Shown in pieces: positions 39,701 through 49,500 of a stretch of DNA of 64,000 nt. The notes beneath the pieces are model-generated. The model worked only from the letters and a program-made list of their open reading frames with translations. It ran no database searches and was not told the origin of the DNA. The translations under genes and the position numbers were made by a program. Positions within the stretch are counted from its first letter, which is position 1. Each line of letters starts with the position of its first letter. The stretch is taken from the NCBI GenBank assembly GCA_932521035.1, contig OW051495.1:1798001-1862000 (forward strand), read 5' to 3'. The DNA is from Oscheius dolichura. Taxonomy: Eukaryota; Nematoda; Chromadorea; Rhabditida; Rhabditidae.

Positions 39701-42700
39701 GAGGGGGGAAATCGGGGAGTTTTATTATGTAGAGGAGGGGAGACATAAATCTCCCAGTTGTTTTTTGCTGTTCGTCTGTGCATATTGTATTGAATTTTCA
39801 GCAGAATACGAGGAAGACGAAGCCCCCGCTCCGTCCAGTTCCTCCCACCCAGCTCGACATTCCCATCCGAGTTTCAAAAGTTCAGAAACGAAGGAATTTG
39901 AGAACGCGTTGATCAACGAGTACAGGGTGAGTTGAGGCTTCTTTTTCATTAGATTTTGGGAATTGGAATGTAAAGAGGAAACTCAGAAATTGCTCTATTC
40001 TCCAGTGAAGCTCAATAATTTATTGGAAAAATTAGAAAAGTTTCTGTTTTACCGATGGTTGAAATAGCGATAGGGACTTTACTGCATACTTCCATTAGTG
40101 CATTTTTTTGAAATCGTGAAAAGTGAGTTAGATCTTCTCGATTACGATATCCTCTCATCTCCTAGAGCAGACATTTCTTCCCAACTATTTCGTTGACTCT
40201 ATATGAAGGGATCGGTAGGGCAATTTTTAATCATTCCAAAGTGTGTCTATTGCCTATAGCTTTTAATCACTTTCAAAGTTTGAAAAATGCCCAGTAAATA
40301 CCCCCGTTTGTTGGAACTCTGATCCAAAATGTTTCATTAATTCTATTTGACAACAACTTGGACTAAAAATCAATTGTTCTCCTTGCGGTTTTTTTCTGTT
40401 CTGCTTGGGAAACTTTAAAAATAGACAAGGAACGTTATTGTAGCGTTTTTAGTGGCTTTCTCTGCTTTACCGCCGGTGGAAATAGAGATCGGTGTTCCAG
40501 AGAATGATTCAGTCATCACTCAGTAAACATAAAAAAGGAAACGTCGATTTCTTTGCCAAATCCTATCTTTTCTTCAAATGCTTCTGCAGCGCTATATTGA
40601 ACTCTATGACAGTGGCAGACAATTGCTGGCAGCGGGGAAGGAAAACACGCTGAATTTGTATTTGCCCGTTGCTTGTCGTTTACACGAATCGGAGAAGACT
40701 CCAAGAAGAAGTAGTTCTTTTATGTTTCGCCATTTCTATTTGAAGCAAAAGATAGAGCCCCGGTAATCACCGGATTTGGATTTGGTAAATAAAGTCACAA
40801 TTTAGAATTGATATTTTCCTTTCCAATGTTTCGCCGACTTTACATTAGGAGTTTATAACAATGACTTGTGATGCGGTTTCTTGGCCCGTTTTCCATTCTT
40901 ATGAAACCCTACTCCGCAATGTTTTACCCGTTCAATTTATGCCGGAAGAAAAGCGATAATAGTGATAGATAGCCCTTTCAGGTTCCGAAATGCCTCCTCT
41001 CAACCCACGAATGTGAAACCGTCCTGCAGATTATCCGCTGCCTCGCCGGGATGGGAATGACCGTTCTCCAGATGAACATCACCACTGGTACCCCCCTTTT
41101 TATGGGTTACAGTAATCTTCTTACCATTCCAGAAAAAGTCCCGGATGCTCATAACCGCTATCATTGTGACCTCTCGTGGGCCGGAGATCTAGGCTGGCTT
41201 CTCTCGGCTCAATATATCGACGACAGGGAATCGTCAGTTTTTCTCTGATCTCTCTAAAAAATAAGAAAATTTAGGGCACTGGAATACGGAGCAGCCTGGT
41301 CACTCTACAAATTGTTGATTCGAATGGGCATCGTCCCGCCAGGATTGTATAAATTCGTCTGCAATAATGAGGTAAGGTAGCTTTTTTTTCTCTATTGTTC
41401 GGGGAGTCTATAAACTTCTTGTAATCTAAGTAATTCCACTTGCTGTGGTGAGAAAGGTTTTTTTTTTTAGTTTTTGTACTGATACGGGCAAAAGAGGCAA
41501 AATGAAGACAGTAGAATGGGGAGCAAGTCTAATTTCTAGAACTTTCGATGTGAAAACAACAGACAGCTACCGAAAATGGAAGAAAGTGTGCTGGGTGGCG
41601 GGAAGTGCAATGAAATGCGTACATAGTTATTAACGACTGAGAAGAGTCAGAGTAGTGTATAAAAGTATGATATCTCTATTTGTTGCAATGTCACACTACA
41701 TAGGAAAGAGAAATTGTGAGGTTCACCGCTCGGTATTTAAAGAGGGAATATTCCGCGCATTCTTTGTAACGGTGAAGCCTATCTTCCCACGTGAACGATG
41801 AAGAAACTATACAAAGGAGTGGGCCCATTGTTGAATACAACTGTAGTTTTATTTATTATTTTATTAGACAACCAAAACCTAAAATATCTTGTGGTTTTAG
41901 CTCGCTTCTACCTTCTTCAAAGTTGCCGAGTACAAGTTTTTAATTTGAAATGTGACATTTTTGGTAAGTGTCGGGTTTTGTAAAACGCTTTCTACAATGC
42001 AAATAACGGCCTTCTCCTCAACTTTTATTTACCCGTTCTAAAACTTACCGTTTTCCATTGAATTTGGCAGTATCTAGCAGATACTAAACCCAAGACTAGC
42101 GCATAAAAGTGCGCTATTTCTATTTGTTACAATGCCACTACATAAAAGATAATATAAGCGCTGTTAGTGGACCCACGTTGTTGTGAAAAATTTAAAATAA
42201 ACGAAGACAGCCGGTAAAAATGAAATAATCCTGGCTTTCCCTGTAATGTTGGAGACAAGTTTTTCATGAAAACGATGAAGCAGATAGCTTATAATCTCGA
42301 GAGACTATTATTGAAAAACAAATGCGCCGCTATTTGTTGCATCCGTAGAACATATAATTTACATGGAGCAGTCTTGTCCGAGCCTACACAGCAACATGGA
42401 GTCGTTCTTCAAATCCACCGTCTACTCGAATGTACATCTTTGATTGTCGGATAAGTGATATTTTTGTATGCTCATTGAACCATTATTTTCCTCAATATCT
42501 ATACCCGAAGTAGGGAGAGAAGTAGGAGGTATTGAGGCTACAAATCAGTAAGGCAGAAGACATCCGATAGAGCTTTCTGTTATAGCAGAAGGAGCAGTTC
42601 GTCGTTTGTGCCACCTAAAAATAAAAGACGCTTTTTTTTCTTTACCGGAAATGATAGACACTTTCTCGAGTAAAACTCATTTTGTCCTCCAAAACCAGCT

Positions 42701-44681
42701 CGCTGAATAGGATTGATCAAAGCCGTTGTAATTATACTGGTCCCGAAACCTAATGATTTCTAATAAGAAGTTGGTGGCCAGTTGGTTCGAAATATTAGGA
42801 AAAGATAGCGTCATTCTATTTGTTGCAAAGGCAAAACATAAACTATCTTATTCTGGAATTTCGGTTCATCTGCTGTTCGTGTGGTTCTTCAACTAAAAAA
42901 ACTCGCCAGAAAAATATTAATAAAACAGGTATTTATTATTTTTTGATAGTACGTCGCCTCCTCTATTGCAGTTCAAGCTGTTTTCCACTAGAAATATCCT
43001 CCCCGAAACCTAATATTCCCCATAAAATCAACTCTTTTTCCAGGCTCGTCTCCCCTATGTGATCTCGTCGTTGTCTCCCTTCATAGGCCTCCTGGAGTCT
43101 CTTCTCCCGACCTACCGTAACCACGAGAATCAGCTCCGTGCCCGTGACTACCTCATCGACGAGATGCACCATCTCTGCGTCTTGGAATGGTTCAACCGGG
43201 CCATTTCCCTCCCTCCCGAGTTGTTGCCCAGTCTCCCCGAAACCGAACAGCTACCCTTCATCCGGACTGGGACAATGGATTTTACAGAATACGAAGAGTG
43301 GAACAGGAAATCTCACATGGTTTGGGGGATACCGTAATCCTGGAAATTAAAAAAAAAGTTTCAGTACCATAGGAAAGCGGAGATTTTGGATTCAAGACGC
43401 GGGAAGAAGCAACAACCGGGAGTCAAAATTGGAAAGACGAAATACGTTCCGACACAAAGGGAACGGGGAAGAAGGAGGGAAGAGGAACGGGAAACGATGC
43501 ATGAGGTTTGTTCACCGGGAGAGAACTTTGAGAGGAACCTTATCTAATAGCGATCTACGAGGTCTTTTCCTTTAGAAGAGGCGGCAAAACCAAAAAAAAA
43601 CAAAATAAAAGGAAATTAGGAGTAAGAACACCCATTTAGTAGAGGTTGAACTGATTTTGGGTTATATGGAAAGACCGAAACAGTTGGTAGTTCGTTTACC
43701 GTCAGAGATTTTCGTTTTTACTAACTTTGAGCGGCAAAGGGCGTTTAGCCGTGCATTAGCCTCAAAAGTACGAAGTCCTTTCAGAAGCAAAGACGAAGCA
43801 CGCACAAAAACTCATATGAAAAATTAGCCTTTCTCTCATCACTCTTTGAGTAAAGGCTATACTTCTTTTCAATTATATTAGAAACTTGAAACAGTCGCTC
43901 TTTTCCAAGATAGTCGTTTTAGCGACGCGTGGCGCCAAGTTTAAACCATCTATTCTCGATGAAAAGCAAGGAAAGCCTTCTTTCAATTGAATATGTTGGG
44001 AACGGAGTATTGTCTACTTGAATAATTCAACAAACAGGCAAATTGAAACCTTGTTTTTGTTATTCTATTGCACAGCTCATATATGATGAGTTGATTTGCT
44101 TGAAAGGCCATTTACGATAACGTTGAAAGAAATTTGCAAATCCGATCTTGGTTCAAAATGTTTCAAAGGATCTTTGTGCTGTAAGCTGAATCCATGGAAA
44201 AATTTTGTGGTGATCTTCATAGACTTCTTTTCTTCACAAGAAAGAAAAGAGAAAGGAACTGAAGTAAACCTATGCTTTTGCTGTGGAGCACTGCATTAAT
44301 CTTAAACTAGAAATTATTGGTTTTGTACCCAAGGTGAAACAGTAACAATTTTTCCAAATGGAAATCATTGTCTGATTGTTTCCAAACTGTCAAAAGAGTA
44401 CCTAGCGCGGGGAAGTCGAAGGCTTTTCTTCTTCTTTCTCGCTCCAGTATAAAGAAGGAGCTCCTTTGAAATGGGACGGTTTTTATGACTAAAAATCATA
44501 ATTACCAAAAACCTGGAAAAAGTGCTTCTTTTATTGTTTTCCCTTTCCCGAAAAGGGCAAATCCATTATAATATCTGTTTAGGAACCGTACGGTTATGAT
44601 TATGGCTACGGTCACGGGCCGTCGACAAGCAGCGCTCGCGAGGAATACGTAGACCCTTACGGTCAGGATGAATATTTCTGA
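27799..44681 (+). CDS. 1,233-aa protein of unknown family with an internal tandem duplication
   Basis: 27 exons, all phases consistent: 27799-27807, 28802-29122, 29164-29248, 30060-30232, 30432-30588, 30630-30800, 31361-31524, 32971-33115, 33156-33270, 34771-34940, 35097-35260, 35300-35356, 36858-36983, 37030-37092, 37135-37285, 38695-38970, 39246-39409, 39487-39543, 39587-39698, 39802-39926, 40590-40667, 40982-41087, 41133-41232, 41275-41371, 43044-43319, 43365-43505, 44583-44681. The tiny first exon (MEQ) is a proposal: good donor and phase, with a TTTTCAG acceptor 67 nt upstream. The donor of exon 21 (GTTGCT) is also uncertain. The N-terminal part is Pro-rich with a basic segment (SRRQAKKQARA). 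Two related helical-looking segments of about 200 residues follow (see findings), each containing MMIIP. The tail is Tyr/Gly/Asp-rich (YGYDYGYGHG). There is no signal peptide. I do not recognise the family. Confidence 0.8.
28025..28560 (+). repeat. two diverged direct repeats in intron 1 of the 1,233-aa gene
   Basis: GGTGCTATTTATTTT..GAAACATAACAAATTC near 28,028 and GGGCTATTTATTTT..GAAACCTGACAATTCC near 28,485 are related copies about 457 bp apart. Confidence 0.6.
29713..29729. repeat. homopolymer run of 17 C
   Basis: An uninterrupted C tract in an intron. Length is prone to sequencing error. No function is inferred. Confidence 0.8.
31990..32880 (-). repeat. three diverged direct repeats in intron 7 of the 1,233-aa gene
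   Basis: CCTTTATGTGGATAGTGAAAT (about 32,068), CCTATATGGAAACGGTGAAAT (about 32,384) and CCTTATATGGGAAAAGTGAA (about 32,842) are related. Two of them are preceded by a shared GCATGATGTTTA block (about 31,981 and 32,750). Read on the minus strand each is an ATTTCAC core followed by a TATA-like box. Confidence 0.65.
33330..34740 (-). repeat. diverged direct repeats in intron 9 of the 1,233-aa gene
   Basis: ATAGAACAAA..TTAGAAAGAAC (33,371) and ATAGAACAAAC..AAAGAAAC (33,610), each followed by an ATGGRAGRYCAAATAT segment (33,408; 33,650) and ATGGTATT.CACTAT, show a 240-bp tandem unit. CCCTATAGAAGGGTGAGAAT (33,877) and CCCTATAGAATGGAAAAAGT (34,707) are a second pair. Confidence 0.65.
35990..36800 (+). 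repeat. diverged direct repeats in intron 12 of the 1,233-aa gene
   Basis: TTTCAAGAA..GTTAAAT segments at about 35,999, 36,136 and 36,784 (the last within an exact CTGTTTCA at 36782-36789). Bipartite motifs at 36518-36537 and 36623-36648 are in the same intron. Confidence 0.55.
36623..36648 (+). promoter_or_regulatory. bipartite motif TTGTTTCA-N9-TATAAAC
   Basis: Reads TGTTTCAAGTTTCT then GATATAAAC. Nearly the same 20-mer appears on the minus strand at 43874-43895, 7 kb away in another intron of the same gene, with unrelated flanks. Confidence 0.4.
37938..38409. mobile_element. 472-bp element with about 100-bp terminal inverted repeats, family unknown
   Basis: The left arm 37938-38037 (GATCACTATTTTAAAAAGAG onward) and right arm 38310-38409 are inverted copies with very few differences, including GGCGATAATGGAAGAATCAT and TTGTGGTTTGA blocks. 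The interior is about 270 bp with no transposase-like frame. No clear target-site duplication is visible at the ends. It lies in intron 15 of the 1,233-aa gene. A non-autonomous DNA transposon is likely. High arm identity suggests recent insertion, or maintenance as a fold-back element. Confidence 0.85.
41660..42850 (+). repeat. four diverged direct repeats in intron 24 of the 1,233-aa gene
   Basis: CTATTTGTTGCAATGTCAC..ACATAGG (about 41,676), CTATTTGTTACAATG..ACATAAAAG (42,117), CTATTTGTTGCATCC..ACATATAA (42,329) and CTATTTGTTGCAAAGGC..ACATAAAC (42,815), spaced about 210-490 bp. Confidence 0.7.
43874..43895 (-). promoter_or_regulatory. exact CTGTTTCA followed by AATATAATT
   Basis: On the minus strand CTGTTTCAAGTTTCT is followed by AATATAATTG. 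CTGTTTCA occupies 43888-43895. A second minus-strand copy (CTGTTTCGGTCTTTCC then ATATAACCC) is at 43661-43686 in the same intron. Confidence 0.4.
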
Positions 44682-44767
44682 TTCTATTTTATTTCTTATT
44701 TGTTTCTGTCAACTTATTTAATCCGATAAAAATTGATCGTAATGTTTATCTTTATGATTCTTCTCAA

Positions 44768-44773
44768 AATAAA
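44768..44773 (+). terminator. AATAAA polyadenylation signal of the 1,233-aa gene
   Basis: AATAAA 86 nt after the stop codon at 44681. Confidence 0.6.
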
Positions 44774-45686
44774 ACAAAGCCAATATAAAACATTGGTATT
44801 CTTCCCGCTCGCTCTTTACCGGTCATTTTTTCTCCAATCACCCAGTTTTCCTTCCCAGCGAAGGAACAGATGCATTAAATCGAGTCTCCAACATATTTCT
44901 GAGCCCTAATCGCGCTCAATTGGACGAAATATTGCCGATAAAATGCATGCTAGTGTGAAACTCTACGAACTACACGTATCTCTATTTTTTTTTCGCCCCC
45001 CGATATTTACCACCAACCTGAAAAATAAAGAAATTTTTTAGTTCACATTGTTTTTATCAAGGTTTTCTTTACTTTCCATCGAAATATATAGAGCATACCT
45101 AGCGTCTTTCTTTTCCATTTCGAATAATTATTGCCCATCTGGAAGATAAAGAATTATCAAATATACCGTGTTCATTCCTCTTCTTTTCTTATTTTTCAGC
45201 GCTTCTAGATCTTCTCCCAGGGATTACTGTAGCTGCAACTCCCATCTTTGTCAAGTGGTGGAATCGCCTGATGTTGTCGTGACAACAATGGCGTATTCCT
45301 TTTTTCGTCGAAAGCCGCTAATCCTTTCATTCCATTATTTACTGTGACAGGTTCCACAAGCTGTATTTTCAACCCTTTACGAAACTAAAGATCAGACAAA
45401 TACGACAAGGATCAGTATATCTCATCTTGGTAATTATTTTATAAGAAAATTGTTTCCAAATAAAATAAGGATAACAAAGAACTGGCATCCTGGAAGATGC
45501 AAAGGAAAAAAGATGTATCTTACCGTCGGAGCTATTTGCCCGGTACCGAAGGAGAGAGAAATTCCTCCTTTTCTCCAGTCCTCCAAAAAAATGGTGTTTT
45601 CATTGAACAGTTTATTGTTTTGGAAGGAACAGAAAACAGCTGGCACGGCCTGTTATTTGATAAAGCTGAGGTTATGGAGGATAAGA

Positions 45687-46206
45687 TCACAATAAAAATT
45701 TGCAAAGATAATAAAAGGAGCAGAAAGAGTGGAAAAGTAATATCATGAGAAGCGAGAGAACAGTCAGTAATGCAAAGATTGGAGAGAAATGCTTCACAAT
45801 ACATTTATTAATTAGAATACAAATATACATTTGATCTTTCGTACTTGAACTCAAACATTTTACCCCTTCTCCAAAGCTCCAGATTCTCTGTGTAGCGACA
45901 TGGATATTATTACGACTGTAACTTATGTTAGTCACTAAGCGAAAGCCCAGCTCGAAAAATTCAACGGCCATAAATTTCAAAGCATTTTCTATAGTTCCTC
46001 TGCCAGATCGCACAAAAAACAGTCGTCCAAATATTCGGGTCATATTTGTAGTTACTCCCTTTCAAAATCCATTTATAAAGTCGAATTAGGTCCCACTTCA
46101 TTCGATCGGTCGTTAGTTGGTTCAATTTCATTATTCCGCAAGGGGCGCGGAACCCACTTTGGCTAGATCTCCTTCTCTCCATAAAATGTGTGTGAACGTC
46201 ATTCAT
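45687..46206 (-). pseudogene. possible decayed coding segment, unknown family
   Basis: Two overlapping minus-strand frames (46206-45961 and 46043-45687) read like one globular sequence if the frame changes near 46,000: MERRRSSQSGF.. into GRGTIENALKFMAVEFFELG. There are no splice signals, no start context and no recognised family. Chance frames cannot be excluded. Confidence 0.25.
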
Positions 46207-46541
46207 CCGGGGAAATCACTATTGTGTGTATAGAGAAATATTTCAACCTTCCTTTATAAATCCGAGATTTGGTTCATTGGCATTAGATATCCTACTAGCA
46301 TCGTATTGTTTCATTTTCCCTACAAATATAGAAACGACCAATATTTTTCAGTGTCCCAACCTCGCTGATCGAAAAAATGGTTGAATTTGCCAAAAAAAAA
46401 CGAAGAAGAAGGACTTGTTGTGGCCGAAGTTTGGTCAGCGCGGTGGCCGTCATCAGACAGGGTCGACCCGCCGATGGCACCCGTTCCCGTGCCGCCCGAG
46501 GGTGGGTGTGGTCTCCCCGGCGCCGTGTCACTACTGCCCCC

Positions 46542-49500
46542 ATGCTGTCCCTTCTCCATCCCCTGCTACTCCTTGTCAGTTTTTCTCTTTATTTTTCAAT
46601 ATAATCCATTTCCAGGTGGCAGCTTGGACTATTCTACCCGTCGAGCCACAGAACACTCCCCTCTTCCCGGTCGCCTGTGAACTCAATGTTCTTATTGTCC
46701 TGGACAGGTGGGAAAGGGGACTAATTGCCGGGAAATCTCCGATTTTGAAAGGGAAAAAGGAGAGATTCCATAACCGGTTACTGTAGCCAATACCGAAGAA
46801 CAGAAAATGATAAGAAAAACTCCTTTACACTGGATTTTTGAACCACAGTAGATTGAAAAATTACAGTAACTGCAGCCAGCACTATGTCTAACGAGTAGGC
46901 TGAGAATTGCCATTGATAAAGAATTGATGAAACATTCTCTTTGTTACTCTTCCTGACCGCCATTGTGGAACCATTATATTGGGAAGCAAACAATGTTTCG
47001 GTCAGGTTATAGAAACCATTCGAATAGGACTTTCTGATGGAGAAATTTACGTGGTTGTGACATTTTGGCTAAAAATTATTACACATACCGTAATCTATTG
47101 GAAACTCCCGTATTTCTTGGGGAAATTTGATACGTTCATCCCACTTTTGTCACCTCAAAAGGAACGTAAAAGAGACCCTGCCCTTCTAGAAAAAGCCTGA
47201 CCGAACCAATTATTATCAGTCGGTCTTCGCCACGAATAGAATGTTCCATCTCGTCTATAAGATTTAACCAGTATTCAATTATATCCAGTACTATCTCCGA
47301 TTATATTTTGTAGGTTAGTCTCTCTATGTCTTTTCTTTCTCTGGATCCCAATTATATCAAAAAACCACAACTAAAATAGAATGTTTGGACCAGGTTATAA
47401 ATACAGCTCAATATGTTTTTGCCCACTTATCCTTCAACATAGAATCATTACAGTGTAAATATTCCTCGATAAACTACCGTATTCCCGTCAAAGTTCTGAT
47501 GATGTGTAGTAAGATACCGTAATTTTATGATTCTTTTGCAATGCTCACTTCAAATTAAATTTATTCTAACACCTTACTACTGCCGTGTACATCCCAATTT
47601 TCCTCTAATACGATTATCGAAACATTTTTTCGTAATTATTACTTTCTCTAACTTTAGAAATAGTTTCATCTTGTTCATAAATAGTCGCTTTTTGCATTGA
47701 AATATTCGCGTTCGGCTTGATCTCTTCTAGAAAAAATCACCTTGACTTTTTCCTTTATTTAAGAAGATTTCAATAGTTCTAATTTTCATTTTCCGTTATT
47801 TTCACGCAGTTCGAGTTTGAGGTGTCCTATGTTGCGCTTTGGCTATTTCTTTTGACAACTATTATAAGTGCTTATTGATCTCACTATTTTGTAACTTTCA
47901 AACGTCTTGTAAATTTCTGGTAGGAGACCTCTACAGTTTCAGTATTTCGTTATAAATGAATCCCTCTCGAACACGCCAATAAATTGAAAATAAGTGATCG
48001 TCCCAATGTTTCTCTACTCTTTTATTAGAAAATCTAATGCACACCTTTGATACTCGGCCAGGTCCCCCATCTATCATTTCTTCTCTTTCCATCCTCAAAA
48101 AATCTTGTGTGTACTTCTTCTTCGTCTTGCCCTCCTCTCTCTTTCCCCGGTTGATTGTTGTTGTCATTACGAGTCCGACCGACTGGTCTTCTTCTCTCTC
48201 TTTCTCCCATTTCCCGCCATACCATCCTGAAGTTTAACATCGTTAATTTTAGAGAAAAATGATGCAGGGACGGCGGGGTAATGTGTTATCATAAAACTGG
48301 GGTAGGGGGGAAAGCTTTCTACCGGGACGAGACGGGGAAAAGAGTAACAAGAGACGGGAATGTGATATGAAGGCAATGTGATATGAAGACACCGACTTTC
48401 TATCGTTTTACAGAACTTTTATAATATCCTTCCAACCTACCGTAAAATGATTTTGCATCCCCGAAAATAAGCCTAAAATCCCAATGAAGCAGGAACACCT
48501 AGAACGAGCCCGGAATAGATAGCGATGTCATATCAAAGTTTGAAACGATGCTTGTTATTATGCTCACCGTGAAATTAAAAAAAACAAGCAGGATATGATA
48601 AAACGGTCACATGAAAATGAAATATTACTTTTGCTATTTTAAGGAGCTCTTATAGCTCTTAGAAGGTGGCTGAAACCTAATTCACCGATCTAGTCAGACT
48701 ATCTATTTCCAACTAAAATAAAAAAAAACACGGCTTCTCGAGTTTTTTACTGATAAACCTTTAATTTCACCTCTTTCTGCTTCAAGGTTACTGTAAAAAT
48801 AGTGCATTTTCCTCCGAGGGTTCCACAGTGGAAACGCGCGCTGCCTAGCGAATACTTGTTGGAGATTGACAACACCATATTCATGGAATTAGGGGGGTTC
48901 AGCTGTTGTATTTATCGCTATTCTACTCCACTGACCATTTATTCTATTTTACACGATGCACAAAAAAAGCCAACCCTCTACTTTTTCAGATCAGATTCGG
49001 TGAAAGGCGGCTTCAACAAGTCGCGTCGCTTTGTGATAGATGTCTCCGAAGAGCTGCAAATCGGGCCGAATAAGCACCGAGTAGCGATGATTGTCTACTC
49101 GGGAAACAGCTACCGGCGGGAGATATTCCGATGGAACTTCGCCAAGAGCAACGAGGAGTTCGTACGGATTACCAATGGATTGAGGGCCATCGGCGGGACG
49201 ACTAATACGGAAATTGTGAGTTGAAAAAAAGCAGTCTTCTACTAATAAAGATAGCTAAACGTCTTGCACAAAATTTTTCGATTTCCATAATTTTTGGTGT
49301 AAAACAGTTATTTTCTTCACTTGCTGACATTGATATGCTCTGCTTTTTACTGCAAAAAATAAACACCTCATAACGAACATTTTGATATATGAACAATTCG
49401 TCAAAAATCATTTTTTGATTCAAAATCATCAATTTTGATGCATTTTTCGAAACTCACATATGCAGCTTGATTTTTGCCATTTTTTCTTTTGTTTAGCACG

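Larger units (their letters stand above)
44682..46541. other. intergenic region between the 1,233-aa and VWA genes
   Basis: Contains two related bipartite motifs at 46058-46079 and 46240-46260 (TTTCA, 7 nt, TTTATAAA) and a possible broken minus-strand coding segment at 45687-46206. The last about 190 nt after a TATTTTTCAG acceptor (46342-46351) are probably 5' untranslated sequence of the VWA gene. Confidence 0.5.

Noticed and set aside
46377-46541. earlier in-frame ATG of the VWA gene giving a basic leader
   Set aside because: Starting at 46542 gives a clean signal peptide, expected for a VWA protein with Cys-bracketed domains.
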